A DNA stretch of 64,000 bases from Torreya grandis (lineage: Eukaryota > Streptophyta > Pinopsida > Cupressales > Taxaceae), in assembly GCA_037957365.1 (NCBI GenBank), contig JARHVA010000316.1, forward strand, positions 1,798,001-1,862,000, in the 5' to 3' direction. The position numbers were made by a program, and so were the translations under genes. Positions 37,440 to 48,720 of the stretch are shown piece by piece. Position 1 is the stretch's first letter. Each line of letters opens with the position of its first letter. The notes under the pieces are model-generated. The model saw only the letters and a program-made list of their open reading frames with translations. It ran no database searches and had not been told where the DNA came from.

Positions 37440-37960
37440 GAGGCTCTTTGAACTTTTGCATTTGAATCACTCCTTTGAACTATCTAAGAGAACCGCTTGG
37501 TTGAACCAAGCCGTTGAACCGTTTGATTGAACCAAATGTTGAACCAATCCGTTGAACCATTCCATTGAACTACTCTATTGAACCAAGATAATAAACCAAG
37601 CTTTGAACCAAAATGTTTCAATTCAATGGTTCAAGATGATGAACCAATTGAATGAATCAAAGCATTAAACCAACTGTTGAACTAAGATTTGGTTCAACAG
37701 TTCAAATGAAGCTTTTGAACCAACTGACAAACCATTTGATTGAACCAAAGGATGAACCAAAGCATTGAAAAAAAGTGGATGAACCAACTTAGTGAAACAA
37801 AGCATTAAACCACTTTGGTTGAACCAAGCCATTGAACCATTCCTTTGATTGAACCCACTGTTGAACCGAAAGTGTTGAACCTATTGAACTTTGAACTCGT
37901 TAAACCTTTGAACCAAAGTGGTTCAATGGTTTAATGGTTCAAGCCTTCTTTGATTAGATG
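37440..37960. repeat. TTGAACC minisatellite in the left LTR
   Basis: Dozens of TTGAACC cores, spaced mostly 12-15 bases, with variable linkers such as AAG, CCATTCC and AAGCCG. The same array lies in the right LTR at about 42340-42880. Confidence 0.85.
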
Positions 37961-38616
37961 CTTGTTGATGGAGATTTTTTATTGAACCAAGGTGCTAAAC
38001 CAATCCCAAAAATGACTAAGTGTTGGAAACTGATTCTTTTGATTGAACCTGCCTGTAAAAGCCTTTGAACCTATAGAAATGAACCTACCTACAGAGTCTA
38101 TAGAAATCAAGTCTGTAGTTTTCTCTAACCTTGAAAGAGTCTATAGAAATCAACCTATGAATCCCATTAAACTTGGCCTGCAAAGTTTGTAGATTTCTCT
38201 TCCTGCTGAGTCTATAGATTCAAGCCTGCAGAGTCCATAGATTTAAGCCTGCAAAGTCTATAGATTCTAGCCTATAGAGTCTGTAGAATTTTGAGAAGAT
38301 TGAAAAATGAGGAATTTGAATGCCCAGGACAAATTTTGAAAAGGAAAGAGATAATTTTGGTCTATAGGAGCAAAAAAGTTCAAATGTTGTCCCGAAAATG
38401 AATGATATTCTTGGGGGACAACATCTGGCTCCAGTTGGAGAACTTCTATCAATTACAAAAAGAATTGAAGGGAGTAGAATATAGAATCTCTAGTGTCATC
38501 ATGTGTACCATTAGCTGGCAAATATTTAAATTCAGACATTTATATTTTTGTCTTTTTGACATGATCGATTATGTCAAATTGCTAAATTGAGCTAGGTACA
38601 GAGAAAGGTACTTTAA

Positions 38617-40100
38617 CTATTTTTTAGGAGGGATGGGAGGAGGGCTGGTTTGTGAGATTGAAGTAGAAGGTGAAGGTGAAATTGATGAACTTATATTTTG
38701 GGTGATCACTAGATCCTTTGACTGAACAGGCAGAGTGGTTCCATGTTTAGCAATTGTAATTGCTATTTGAGGTTGCTCCTTTGTCTTCCCTTTATTAGCT
38801 TGCTGGAATGATTGGTTCTTGGACTTGGTAAACACTACATATGATCCATCAATAGCTTCTCCTTTGCTTTTGGGTTCATCCTGGTAGTTCAGGAAACTAA
38901 TGTGGGAGTCACCAGCTAACTCTTCTTGATTTTATCTAAGGATATCAACATCATTTTCTTGATTCAATTTAGGCTAGAAAGAGAACTCTAATTCTACTTT
39001 AAGATATCCCATTGCTAAATTAGTTAGAGGAACTTCCAGGGCAAGTTTCCCTTATGGGGGAGGAAGGTGATTTTTTTGCCCTTGATTCTTGGTAGCATTG
39101 CTCTGATATGACTAATTTGGGAATGTCCTTCTGTATGAAGGAGTGAAAGACATTCCTTGAGCCATTTGTTTTTTCAAGGCTAGCACTTCATTTGCCAACT
39201 TTTATACCATTAGATCAGTGGTGCATGTAGATGAATATTCAAAAGATGATGAAGGTCTGTTTCTATTTGGATCTCTTCTTATCTTCCCTACTAAGATGAG
39301 ATCATCTTCTACCTCAATGGCCAAAAGTTGAGCTGCAATAAGATCTATTTGACCAACACGTCTCAAAAAAAAACTAACTTTAGGTAACTGAGAATTAATG
39401 AAGAAGCATTTGAGATTATTAGCTATAGGTCGAGTAATTACAGGAATTTTGTTCCTCAATTTGTCAAATTTGGCTATGAAATCTCTCATAGGCTCATGAT
39501 GCTCTTTCTTCATCTATGTAAGTTGAGCCAAAAGTGCATGTGCATCTTTTTTAGGTTTGAATCTAGCTTCAAAATTATCTTTGAGGGTATTCCAATTAGT
39601 TACTGACCGAGCCTGTAGATGATAAAACCAATTTGTACCAGCACCTTGTAGTGTCTCCACAAAAAGCCTAACTATTACATCTTCAAATTTTACTCTGATT
39701 ACTCCACAAGCTATGCTGAAGGCTGTAATGTGTTTATCAAGATGAACTTTCCCATCACCATAAAATTTGGGGAAATTCTTCTTTGAACTGTGTGAAAGCT
39801 CATGTAGAGGTGGAGTAAGATTGAGAGGACCAAAAGCATTACCCCAGGGGCCTTGAACTGCCATTATAGGATTATGGAAAGGAGGGATAAAAAATCTCAG
39901 AGGAGTAATTATTGGCAAAGCTTTATCAAAAGTAGATACTTCATCTAGCAATGGAGATCTGACTTTAGTAGGAGGAAATCTCTTGGTTCATTAGAGACGA
40001 GATGGTGAAGGAAATAGATCAAAATCACTTTGATGTACCAAATTGAATATAGGGTCAATGACACCTTTAGCCCTTTGGCTTCATGTATACCTTTAATCTA
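38617..40100 (-). pseudogene. Gag of the gag-only element
   Basis: Minus-strand reading of about 490 codons with several stops and one or two frame breaks. N-terminal part: GVIDPIFNLVHQSDFDLFPS, then KALPIITPLRFF. The Retrotrans_gag core lies at about 39830-39510: KNFPKFYGDGKVHLDKHITA, VRLFVETLQGAGTNWFYHLQ, SVTNWNTLKDNFEARFKPKK. It continues with EPMRDFIAKFDKLRNKIPVI and AAQLLAIEVEDDL. The C-terminus (38835-38617) is Ser/Pro-rich and ends PPPIPPKK. No zinc knuckle was found. The LTR follows within 200 bases, so no pol was ever downstream in this copy. Stops sit mainly at expected Gln codons. Confidence 0.85.
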
Positions 40101-40376
40101 CCAGATTGTGAAATAAAAATAGAAAATAATTGACCTTGCTTCAGTTAAAGCTTGAGGCTTTAAACTGTGCACTCTTTCCCAATAGCACTGGTTTTGTAGA
40201 CCAGATTAAATAATGGAGGTGGAAGAAGATGGTAAGGCTATAAATGGATAATGGGTAAGACAAGTAACAGAGTTGCTAGAATCTGTAATGGATAAGGGTT
40301 ATAATGATAATGGGTAAGACACAGGTGATGTTTCAATCTAAAACTTGAGGTTCCAAATTACACAAAATTATGTATA

Positions 40377-40393
40377 TCCCCAGTGGAGTCACA
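40377..40393 (-). promoter_or_regulatory. Primer-binding-site-like sequence of the gag-only element
   Basis: Minus strand GTGACTCCACTGGGGA, a few bases inside the 5' LTR (which ends at 40400). This sequence style occurs at the primer site of some plant Tat/Ogre-type elements. The tRNA was not determined. Confidence 0.5.
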
Positions 40394-40550
40394 AAAAATT
40401 ATTGGTTAAATATTTTGTCGATCAGCGTATTGATAAAAAAATAGGTCTGATCAGCCAAAGTAGGAAGATTAGTCATCCAAATGTGTAGGTTTACCACATC
40501 AGAAGGGGACTGATCTCTCCTCTCATTAAGGGGAGGTTCCCTATAGGTAT

Positions 40551-40553
<3 letters not shown>

Positions 40554-40624
<71 letters not shown>
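40554..40624. repeat. (TA)n microsatellite in the right LTR
   Basis: About 71 bases of alternating A and T, at the position equivalent to 35716-35775. Confidence 0.95.
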
Positions 40625-40627
<3 letters not shown>

Positions 40628-42339
40628 ACAAAATAATACTCAAGGGTAGGACAAACCATCCATCTCTCTTTTTTAAGAGATGATGCGTGCGGATCAAAGG
40701 AAAAACTCAAGGGAAATGATAGAAAGCACTCCTCTTCTTTTAGAAGTACTATTTAGCAAACCACAAAAATACTCTTGGTAGTAACAGTAAAATGTAGTAA
40801 AGGACATAGTAACCAGCAAATCGAGATGCAGCACAAAGTCTCCACCTGAATTGCTCAAGAGTAAGATACGAAGGACAATGAGAGCACAAAGTCATCCCAA
40901 GGTCCTTTACACAAAAATGAAAAGAAAACACACTAAAGGAAATGATGGGGGCACAAAGTCTCTCCACATTTGACTCTTTAGAACACCTTCCTAACTACTT
41001 TCACTAATTCTACTTGTTGAATTAAAGGAATAGAAAATATATCAAGGAAAAAGACATAAGAACAGTTTCCCCAACAACAAAGATATTACATCACAAAGTC
41101 TAAAAAGTCACTTGCTTTCTTATTCCAATAACAAAATATGATCAAAAATTTGAGCTCAAAGTCTCAGTAATGCCTTTCAATTTGGGTAGAGTTTCATTTC
41201 TGATTGTCAAAAAGAGATATATTTACAATAAAAGAGAGTCCCTTATATAGCCTCTTCAAGCAGGACTCAGGAACAGTAACACATCATGTTGTGTTGAAAT
41301 CTATTAGGAAGATAGACTAGAAATTAGGGGCATCTACCTATTTGTTTTTCTCAATGTAGAGAAACAAGTCACACTATTGAAAGTTTGCAACTTTCAATGT
41401 CCACCTAGCAATCTGATCCTTCTTCATCGTTCCTCCTTTTTTGGTTAATTGAATCAGGTCCTAGATTCAATTTACTATTATGTTCCTTCCTCACTTCCTA
41501 CTGGTCTTACCCTTAAATCCTATGAATTCATTTAGGTCTGTAGATTCAAAGGATCAATAGCTATTTTATGAGCTTTAAAATTGACGTTCGCACACCTATC
41601 ACTACGTTTTCAATGTCTAGTTCACTGTCTTGAATTTGACGTCTTCAGGCACATCACCCCTTGGTCCTTCTTTGGCTTTCTTGTTTTGCATCCTCCTGAA
41701 GGGAAGGTGACCTTTCAAATTTCTAGTTTTACATCTTCTCGAAGGGAAGGTGACCCTTTAATTTGGCAGCTGAGAGTCCCCCGCAAGGGCACCTACCCTT
41801 CGGGGTCCTTCATCAGCCTTTTCCTTAGAGTCTTCATGGACATTTCTCATAGATATTTCTTGCAGACAATTCCTGTGGGCATTTTCCTTGGGTTTTCTCC
41901 ACGAGAATTTTCCCACAGACAAAAAATCCACAAAAATTTCTTGCAGACAAAAGGTTTGCAGAATCATTCCATTTGCCTTGGTCTTTGTGAATTCCTTCAG
42001 GATTACCTCCCGTGGCTTCTCCCGTAGACAAAAATTTTGTGGACAAATCCTTGTGGACAAAAAGTCTATGATAATTATCATTTTGTTCTTTGGATTTGAA
42101 AAACTCCTTTGGGCTTTCTTCTCACCGCCTATCTAAATTCTTTCAAACTTTTTGTCCGAGGGAATTCCTTCAGACAAAAGTTTGAAATAATTATGCCTTT
42201 GTTCACTTAAACAAAATATCTGAAAGAATTTACCTTTGTGGCCTTCTTTGAAAATGACCCTTCTGAAGGGTACTTTTGTCGACCATGTGCCCTCTGCAAG
42301 GACACTTGTCCTTCAAGAGGCTCTTTGAAATTTTGCATT

Positions 42340-42880
42340 TGAACCACTCCTTTGAACCGTCTAAGTGAACCACTTGGTTGAACAAAGCTGTTGAACCGTT
42401 TGATTGAACTAAACATTGAACCAATCCATTGAACCATTCCATTGAACCACTCCGTTGAACCAAGCCGATGAACCAAGCTTTGAACCAAAATGGTTCAAGT
42501 CGATGGTTCAAGCTGATGAACCAATTGAATGAACTGAAGCATTGAACCAACTTTTGAACCAAGCTTTGGTTCAATAGTTCAAACAAAGCTTTTGAACCAA
42601 CTGATGAACCATTTGATTTAACCAAATGATGAACCAAAGCGTTGAAACAAAGCAGATGAACCGAGTGAAACAAAGCATTGAAATGCTTGGTTGAACCAAG
42701 CCATTGAACCGTTCCTTTGATTAAACCCGCCGTTGAACCGAAAGTGTTGAACCTATTAAACTTTGAACTCATTGAACCTTTGAATCAAAGTGGTTCAATG
42801 GTTTAACGGTTTAAGCCTTCTTTGCTTAGATGCTTGCCAATGGAGATTTTTGATTGAACTAAGGTGTTGAACCAATCCCA
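42340..42880. repeat. TTGAACC minisatellite in the right LTR
   Basis: Same array as in the left LTR. On the minus strand its GGTTCAA units leave a 180-codon frame open (42230-42772) that is just a translation of the repeat (WFNGLVQ-like motifs). Confidence 0.85.
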
Positions 42881-42949
42881 AAAATGACTAAGTGTTGGAA
42901 ATTGATTCTTTTGATTGAACCCACCTGTAAAAGCCTTTGAACCTGTAGA

Positions 42950-43260
42950 AATGAACCTACCTACTGAGTCTGTAGAAACCAAGTTTGTATTTTTCTCTAA
43001 CCTTGAAAGAGTCTGTAGAAATCAACCTATGAAGCCCATTAAACTTGGCCTGCAAAGTTCATAGATTTCTCTTCCTGCTGAGTCTATAGATTCAATCCTG
43101 TAGCATCTGTAGATTTAAGCCTGCAAAGTCTATAGATTCTAGCCTGTAGAGTCCATAGATTTCTCTTCCTACTGAGTCCATAGATTCAAGCCTGTAGAGT
43201 CCATAGATTTAAGCCTACAAAGTTCATAGAGTCTAGCCTGCAGAGTTTGTAGATTTATGA
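42950..43260. repeat. AGCCTGNAGAGTCNATAGATT repeat block
   Basis: Units of about 25-30 bases built from AAGCCTGCAAAGTC and TATAGATT variants. The right LTR has an extra block of about 115 bases compared with the left LTR (38050-38290), so the array changed copy number after or during insertion. Confidence 0.75.
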
Positions 43261-43388
43261 GAAGCTTGAAAAATGAGGAATTTGAATGCCCAGGACAAAT
43301 TTTGAAAAGGAAAGAGACAATTTTGGTCTATAAGAGAAAAAATTTCAAATTTTGTCCCAAAAATGAGTGATATTTTTGGGGGACAACA

Positions 43389-44560
43389 AGTATCATGTTA
43401 GTCCCAAAATGAAAATAAAATGGAATAAACATACTAGCATAACATCTTTAGGCCTAGTTATTAGGGAGAGCTTAGTTAACAAAACATGAATGGAAAACAT
43501 AGCTAAAATGCAAAAGAAACCTTCTTTTACCTTCCTTTGATGCTCTAAAATGCTTTTTATAGTGCTTGCTCAGTTTGTGCTCATGAAGTCTACATCAATG
43601 GAAGCTTGGCTACCTCTATCTCTCCTTGGCACCTTGGGTGGCTTTGGATTGCTTGGCTTGGGTCAATATTTGGGAATTATAACATTAAGATGCAATTATT
43701 TTTTAATGCATTTGGTCATAATAAGTTTGGCATAAAAGAGCTTAAAAAATTAATAGGCAAGGCCTCCTATTTATAATTTTTTGCAAATGAATAGCATCAA
43801 CCTGAACCATCTAGCTCAAGATTGAGATGTGTGGCTAAGGATTCATTCAATTATGAAATTAAAATTTATAAACAATCTCATCAATATTTGGTATAGAGGG
43901 GAATTAACTATGCATGGAAGGGTTTTGATGAGGCATGGGAGGCATGAATCCTGATATTTGTGGCATTTATGGCCTAGGGATGTCTTCCCAAGAAATGAAG
44001 TCACATAATGATGTAGTTAATGAAAATAAATTTTCAATAAATATTTATTCAATAAGTTCCATGGAAAATTAACTTAAGGCCCTAATTTTGATTAATTAGC
44101 TTTAAACATGTTTAGGCACTTTGATGCAAACCTTGTCTCTTTGTGCACAAATTAATCAAATTATCAGAATATCCTGCTATTGGCCCAAAATTTGACTAGA
44201 TTAGAATTAGGATGTGATGTCAGATGCATTATATTGACCATACCATTTAGGATTTTTTCAACAACAAATAACAAAGGCACATGTCTTGTGCAATAAATTT
44301 GATAGGAAAGAGCAATCTAGAACAACCAGGCATAAAATTGACATTTTAACTTGAAATGATCTAATAAAAGTTAGCTGGCCCATAAATTACATTACCCCAT
44401 TTAGGGATACACTAGCCAAAATTGGCACTTGAATATATCAATTTAAACTCATTTAATTTGCTTTAGTTTTTTAAGGCCAAATTATGCATTTTCATAAAAA
44501 TTGATCAAAAGCCTAGTTGGAGGTTATTGATGGCCAATTTTAGGTCTCTATAGTTTATGC
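43389..44560 (-). repeat. LTR-like segment, main part, inverted relative to 50870-52031
   Basis: Matches the plus strand of 50870-52010 read in reverse, at roughly 85% by eye over more than 1 kb (landmarks: AGGGGAATTAACTA, GCCTAGGGATGTCTTCCC, CTAGCATAACAT). On the minus strand it carries a TATA-like TTATAAATAGGAGG near 43753-43780. It starts with the AGTAT copy. It lacks the first 170 bases of the LTR at 50699. Confidence 0.75.
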
Positions 44561-44821
44561 CTATTTGGGAAGGTGTTGTAAGCTAAAATCATAGTAATGT
44601 CTTCTCAAAGAATTAAAAGGTATTGTATTCTTACAACTATAATGATGATAAACTAATTATATGATGCCCCCTCAAGGGAATGATTGGCACAAGTAGGTCG
44701 GCAAACGATCCCTCAAAAAGAAGCAAAATGAGGGGACCAAAGAAGGGAAAATGATGGAGTAAAAACATAATGAGTTTGAAAAATTAGTAAAAATCATTGA
44801 GAATGCAAGGGGGATGGTGTA

Positions 44822-44980
44822 CAATGGTTTTCTCAAGGGCGGTTATAAGCATTGTACCCCAATAGTGGCAACATGGTATGATAACACAATGATTTTCCCA
44901 AAGGTAGTTATAATAATTGAGAAATGTAAGTGAAATGGTGTATAATGATTTGTGCATAAGTATTTATAATAATTGGACCC
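44822..44980. repeat. Tandem repeat, about 60-bp unit, three copies
   Basis: Copies start at about 44822, 44885 and 44943. Each has (A/T)CAATGATTTT-like sequence followed by GTTATAA and CATTG/AATTG. Confidence 0.65.
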
Positions 44981-45942
44981 TGATTATGGAAAAAATTATT
45001 AATTATTTGATGACAATGATAACTAAACATAGAGGGTAATGATGAATTAGAACAACCTACTAGTAGGGGGATGCTCATTTGAACTAAACAAAGGTTGAAA
45101 TTCTTTTGTTATTTAATTACTCTATGTAGGATATGATTGGGATAGTGGTGTCAAAGAGATTATGATTCCACCATTGTTGAATAAACTTCCTAAAGCTGAG
45201 GTTTTTTGTAACACATGTTAATAAGAATCATGGTATAACATCATGAGGACTTGATCAAAATATGTATAAGGACTGACTCCCAAAATCCAATACTAAATAG
45301 GAAATAATGCACCAATGATAGAAACCATGATGTCAATATAGACATATGAATATGAATGAATTCAAGTATAAGTGTGGGCAAGGAATCACCTAATGAACAC
45401 ACATAGACTGAATCAAGGCAAAAATATTGAAAGCAAACAAACAAGCACACTAACAAATAAATAAACAACTTAATATACACCATATGAACATTGCCTCTAT
45501 AAAATAGGTGACAACTTGAGAAACTAACAAAATAGGGGAATAGAATAAAATGAAGGGGTTGACCGAGTTATCTCCATATGCACTAGGCAAGTGGATGTTG
45601 CATATATAGTTTCATAGATGTAATATTCAACAAAAACTTTAGGCCAAATGTAGTATTCTCAGGAAATGGGAAGAAAATGATAATTGATGAAAACAACATA
45701 ATGGATGTGATAGAAGAATAGGAATGGTCTTAAAAAATAACAAGTGCATGGGATAAAATGCCAAAAAGGATGAGGAAACTAAGTGACAAGTGATTTTATT
45801 GTGACTTAGTAAGGGTTCCCATAATCCTTAAGACAAATAAGTAGTCAATGTTTTTTGTTTTTTCTAATGTTTTTAGAAAATTTAGAGTATCTAAACTCAA
45901 TCGAGGATGACAAGACACTAGAATAGTTCAAGATCGTAAAAT

Positions 45943-46085
45943 GATGAGAGTGTGGCTTAGGTTTCTCACAAAAAAATGAGAGCATGGCTTAGGTTACTCA
46001 TAAAATTGTGAGAGTGTGTCTTAGATTGCACACAAAATGGTGAGGGTGTGGCTTAGGTTGCTTGCAAAATGATTAAAGCATGGCT
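45943..46085. repeat. Tandem repeat, 32-36-bp unit, four copies
   Basis: Units share GAGAGTGTGGCTTAGGTT followed by CTCACAAAA-type linkers, at about 45944, 45977, 46007 and 46040. Confidence 0.8.
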
Positions 46086-46467
46086 AGAAAGGGTGACTGA
46101 GATGACCTCAAAAAGTATCAATTACTACCTACATAGTCTCAAATTATGACCTCAAGTCACTATAGTTCTACCTTATAGTAGAGGAATCTAACTAGTGTAG
46201 CAACCAATTCAAACAAAATAGGCACAGTTAGTATAAAGGCATAATACAACATAAGAAATGCCAAGTTAGTATGTCAATGCTCAATAAACAAGTTTTGCCC
46301 CTAGTTTACCCATAGGAAGTTATAATTAGGACACAATGACATAGATTAATGGTAATAATTTACCCATAGGTGGTTATAAATGGTATCAAGACTGATGATA
46401 AGAAAGGAACAACAAACAAAGGATGCAACTGCCAAAACTTCTATCATACTACTCCAAACGACTGCCT

Positions 46468-47770
46468 CTATCTAAAATGCTTGTAAACATTATTGAAACT
46501 AATTAGATTCATTGATGCTAAATATGTGCAACTAATAAAAAAACCAAGGTTAAACAAGCTAGGTAGATAGGATTCAAAACATGCTTGGTTAATAGAATGG
46601 AATGGTAGAATAGATAAGTAATAGGCTAAGAAGATTGATAAGAATGAAATTTGTACAAATAATAATAGTGATAAAATGGCACAACTAAAATGGTCCTTAT
46701 AGATAATACACCATAGCATTAAATCATAGTACCACTTGAGGTGAATAATATTCATCATCTCATGAAGTTCATCTCCATCTGGGGTCATGAGACTATATGC
46801 TCCTGATTCATAATCTATAATAATGATGAAAGGCCCTATCCAATTTGGTTTGAATTTAACTTTATGCTTCTTCTCCACCATGGTATTATTTTGGTTTTAT
46901 TTAATAACAAGATCATCAAGTTCAAATGTTCTATACTTGACATGCCAATTGTAATGGCCTTTGAGTCAGTTTTGATATGCCTAAATATTATTGAGTGTAG
47001 CTATGCATTTTCATTAACTAGGTCTAGCTCTTGCAGGTGAGCTACTCGATAACCATGATCATCTAGGACATGCTTGAAAGTTATGCGTAGAGATGGTAAC
47101 TCAACCTCAAGAGGAAGTATGGATTTAATACCATAAACTAGTGAGTATGGAGTGGCTCCTATGGGTGTATGATGATTGGTACATTATGCCCAAAGGGCAT
47201 AAAATATCTGAAGGTCTCAATCATGATCGACATCATTGACAATCTTTTTGAGAGTGTTAACAATTGTTTTATTGGATGCCTCAGCCTAACCATTACCTTG
47301 AGGGTAATATGACATAAATAAATTTTGTGTGATTTTTTATTTGGCACATAGCTTGTTGACATCCTTGTTCTTGAATGATCCTCCATTATCAGATATAATG
47401 TTAGAGGGGATACCATAGCAACAAATGAGATTGTTGAAAATGAATTTGGAAATCTATTTTCTAGTCACGTGAGGGGTATAGCTTTAACCAACTTAGTGAA
47501 ATATTATATGGTGGTTAGGATATGTTTATGGTTGTATGAATATGTAAGATTGATTTTCTTGATGAGGTTTAGTCCCCATGTAGCAAATGGCCATGGTGTC
47601 AACATTGATTTTAGAGTCTTGGCTGGGGCATGAATTAGATTAACATACTATTAACACTTGTCACACTTATTTACATATGTAACTATATTTTCATCCATCA
47701 TGGGCCAATAATAACCATTATGAAATAGAATTTTGGATAGGACAACCTTATTAGTGTGGGTTCCACATAG
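46468..47770 (-). pseudogene. Integrase of the old Tat element
   Basis: Minus strand. The zinc-binding part reads EVHKGLCGTHTNKVVLSKIL, FHNGYYWPMMDENIV and YVNKCDKC (about 47780-47650). The core shows HAPAKTLKSMLTPWPFATWG, YFTKLVKAIPLT, GIPSNIISDNGGSFKNKDVN (about 47410-47360) and YYPQGNG, a stop, AEASNKTIVNTLKKIV, giving the D and E catalytic positions. GATPYSLVYGIKSILPLEVE follows. The C-terminal part is in a 137-codon frame from 46881: KVKFKPNWIGPFIIIIDYES, then SLMTPDGDELHEMMNIIHLK and WYY. Stops are mostly at expected Gln or Trp codons. Confidence 0.92.
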
Positions 47771-47899
47771 TCCTTTATGTACTTCCCATAACACTAGTGT
47801 AAAATTTGCCAAAATTAAACAACAAACTAGAGTTCCATCAAAACTATGGAGATAAAGGGTTGATGGATATAGGATTTGGTTTATTTTTGGGAGAGATCA

Positions 47900-48720
47900 G
47901 GTCGTAAAAATTGGTCATGAAGGTAGTTATAAAGGTCTAACTACCAGATAGAACTAAGACCAAAAATATCACAAATCATCACAATAGTGAAAGGTTCATG
48001 AGATGGTACAAACAAGTTATTAACAAGGAATTGATACTCTCTAGATTTGTCTATTTGTCAAATAAAATATCCAATATTGGCCATAACATCTCTAGTTCTA
48101 TTACTTGCCCTTGGTATATGCTCAAATTGGATATCTACAATTTGTTGTTTTAGATTGTTGACCATAACTTTATAAGGAACTAACTTGTCATCTTTGGTCT
48201 GGAAATGATATGTGACTTGATTGATAATTAATTGAGAATCACCATAAACCTTGAAATGAGATATGTTTCACTATATTACCTATTGAATCTATGCAAAAAG
48301 TGCTTCATACTTCGACATGTTATTTGTTCAAGAAAAGTTGATCATAAAAGACTTAAGAATTAGATTCCCTTATGGTGTAATAAATAAGAGGCTTACATTC
48401 AATTCATGTGCAGTAAATGATCAATCAAAATATAGCTTTCAATGCTACTTTTTAAGAGGTATGTCAATGATGGTCATTATAGATTCATCAAGAAATTTGA
48501 ATGTGAGTGGCTCTATGTCTACAAGGGGTGCTTCAATAAACTGATCTGCAAAGACTTGTCCCTTGATTACCTTCTGATTGATATACTCTATGTCAAACTA
48601 CTAAGAATCATGATCCATTTGGCCATTATACCTTGTAATGTTATGTATTTCCAACATATTACATGCTTTCATTTCTTTCTTTGTGTAACTAGATGTGATT
48701 GTATTTCTTAGTTCCTATTT
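47900..48720 (-). pseudogene. RNase H tail and second (archaeal-type) RNase H of the old Tat element
   Basis: Minus strand. MAKWIMILSS and, one frame over, FDIEYINQKVIKGQVFADQF at 48597 downward match the end of the Ty3/gypsy RNase H and the connector found in Tat elements. Then come KLYFDXSFTAHELNVSLLFI, NNMSKYEALFAXIQ (about 48330-48290), ISHFKVYGDSQLIINQV (about 48260-48210) and VDIQFEHIPRASNRTRDVMA. The second set carries D, E, D and D/R motif positions of the additional RNase H that marks the Tat lineage. Sequence of the first RNase H and RT above 48720 is absent. Confidence 0.85.

Larger units (their letters stand above)
35564..38424 (-). repeat. 3' LTR of the gag-only element (2.86 kb)
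   Basis: Minus strand: starts TGTTGTCCCCC and ends CCAAAA (the other copy ends CCAATA), so the 3' terminus is not the usual CA if the AGTAT duplication sets the boundary. A TATA-like CTATATAAGGG sits at 36391-36402, about 2.0 kb from the LTR start, which gives a very long U3. The LTR contains a (TA)n run (35716-35775), a dense TTGAACC-type minisatellite (about 37440-37960) and a GCCTGCAAAGTC/TATAGATT repeat (about 38050-38290). Confidence 0.9.
35564..43388 (-). mobile_element. Gag-only LTR retrotransposon (TR-GAG-like), 7.8 kb
   Basis: Two long direct repeats (35564-38424 and 40400-43388) flank a 2-kb internal region that codes only for a Gag-like protein on the minus strand. There is no protease, RT, RNase H or integrase. 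AGTAT precedes the left LTR (35559-35563) and follows the right LTR (43389-43393). A paralogous sequence near 52.0 kb reads straight through GATTAGTATCATGTT in inverse orientation without the element, which gives an empty site and exact ends. Non-autonomous LTR elements with only gag are known in plants as TR-GAG; this one needs pol from another element. The LTRs differ by roughly 7% in the parts compared by eye. Confidence 0.9.
40400..43388 (-). repeat. 5' LTR of the gag-only element (2.99 kb)
   Basis: Aligns with 35564-38424 over its full length. It is about 128 bases longer because the (TA)n run is longer and a block of about 115 bases near 43150-43260 (CTCTTCCTACTGAGTCC and following) is duplicated relative to the left copy. 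Minisatellites are at about 42340-42880 and 42950-43260. Confidence 0.9.
44561..46460 (-). other. 3' noncoding region of the old Tat element with tandem repeats
   Basis: Lies between the integrase end and the LTR-like segment on the minus strand. No coding sequence was recognised. Tandem repeats occur at 44822-44980 and 45943-46085. Noncoding DNA with tandem repeats after integrase is usual in Tat/Ogre elements. Confidence 0.5.

Noticed and set aside
40399..40710. 103-codon and 68-codon minus frames with YIYIYI runs (also 35579-35794)
   Set aside because: They are translations of the (TA)n microsatellite.
41581..42027. 148-codon plus-strand frame in the right LTR
   Set aside because: It lies in repetitive U3 DNA. 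A protein from it resembles no family, and the left LTR copy was not seen to keep the frame.
35567..43388. Canonical TG...CA ends for the gag-only element (start at 35567)
   Set aside because: It would leave flanks ATTTT and AGTAT unmatched, whereas the start at 35564 gives a perfect AGTAT pair confirmed by the empty site.
43550..43735. 61-codon plus frame and its partner at 51698-51910 (minus)
   Set aside because: Both are parts of the same noncoding LTR-like repeat; conservation there is at the DNA level with indels that break frames.
45943..46085. CRISPR-like array
   Set aside because: Units are degenerate head-to-tail repeats without unique spacers, and the DNA is clearly plant nuclear.
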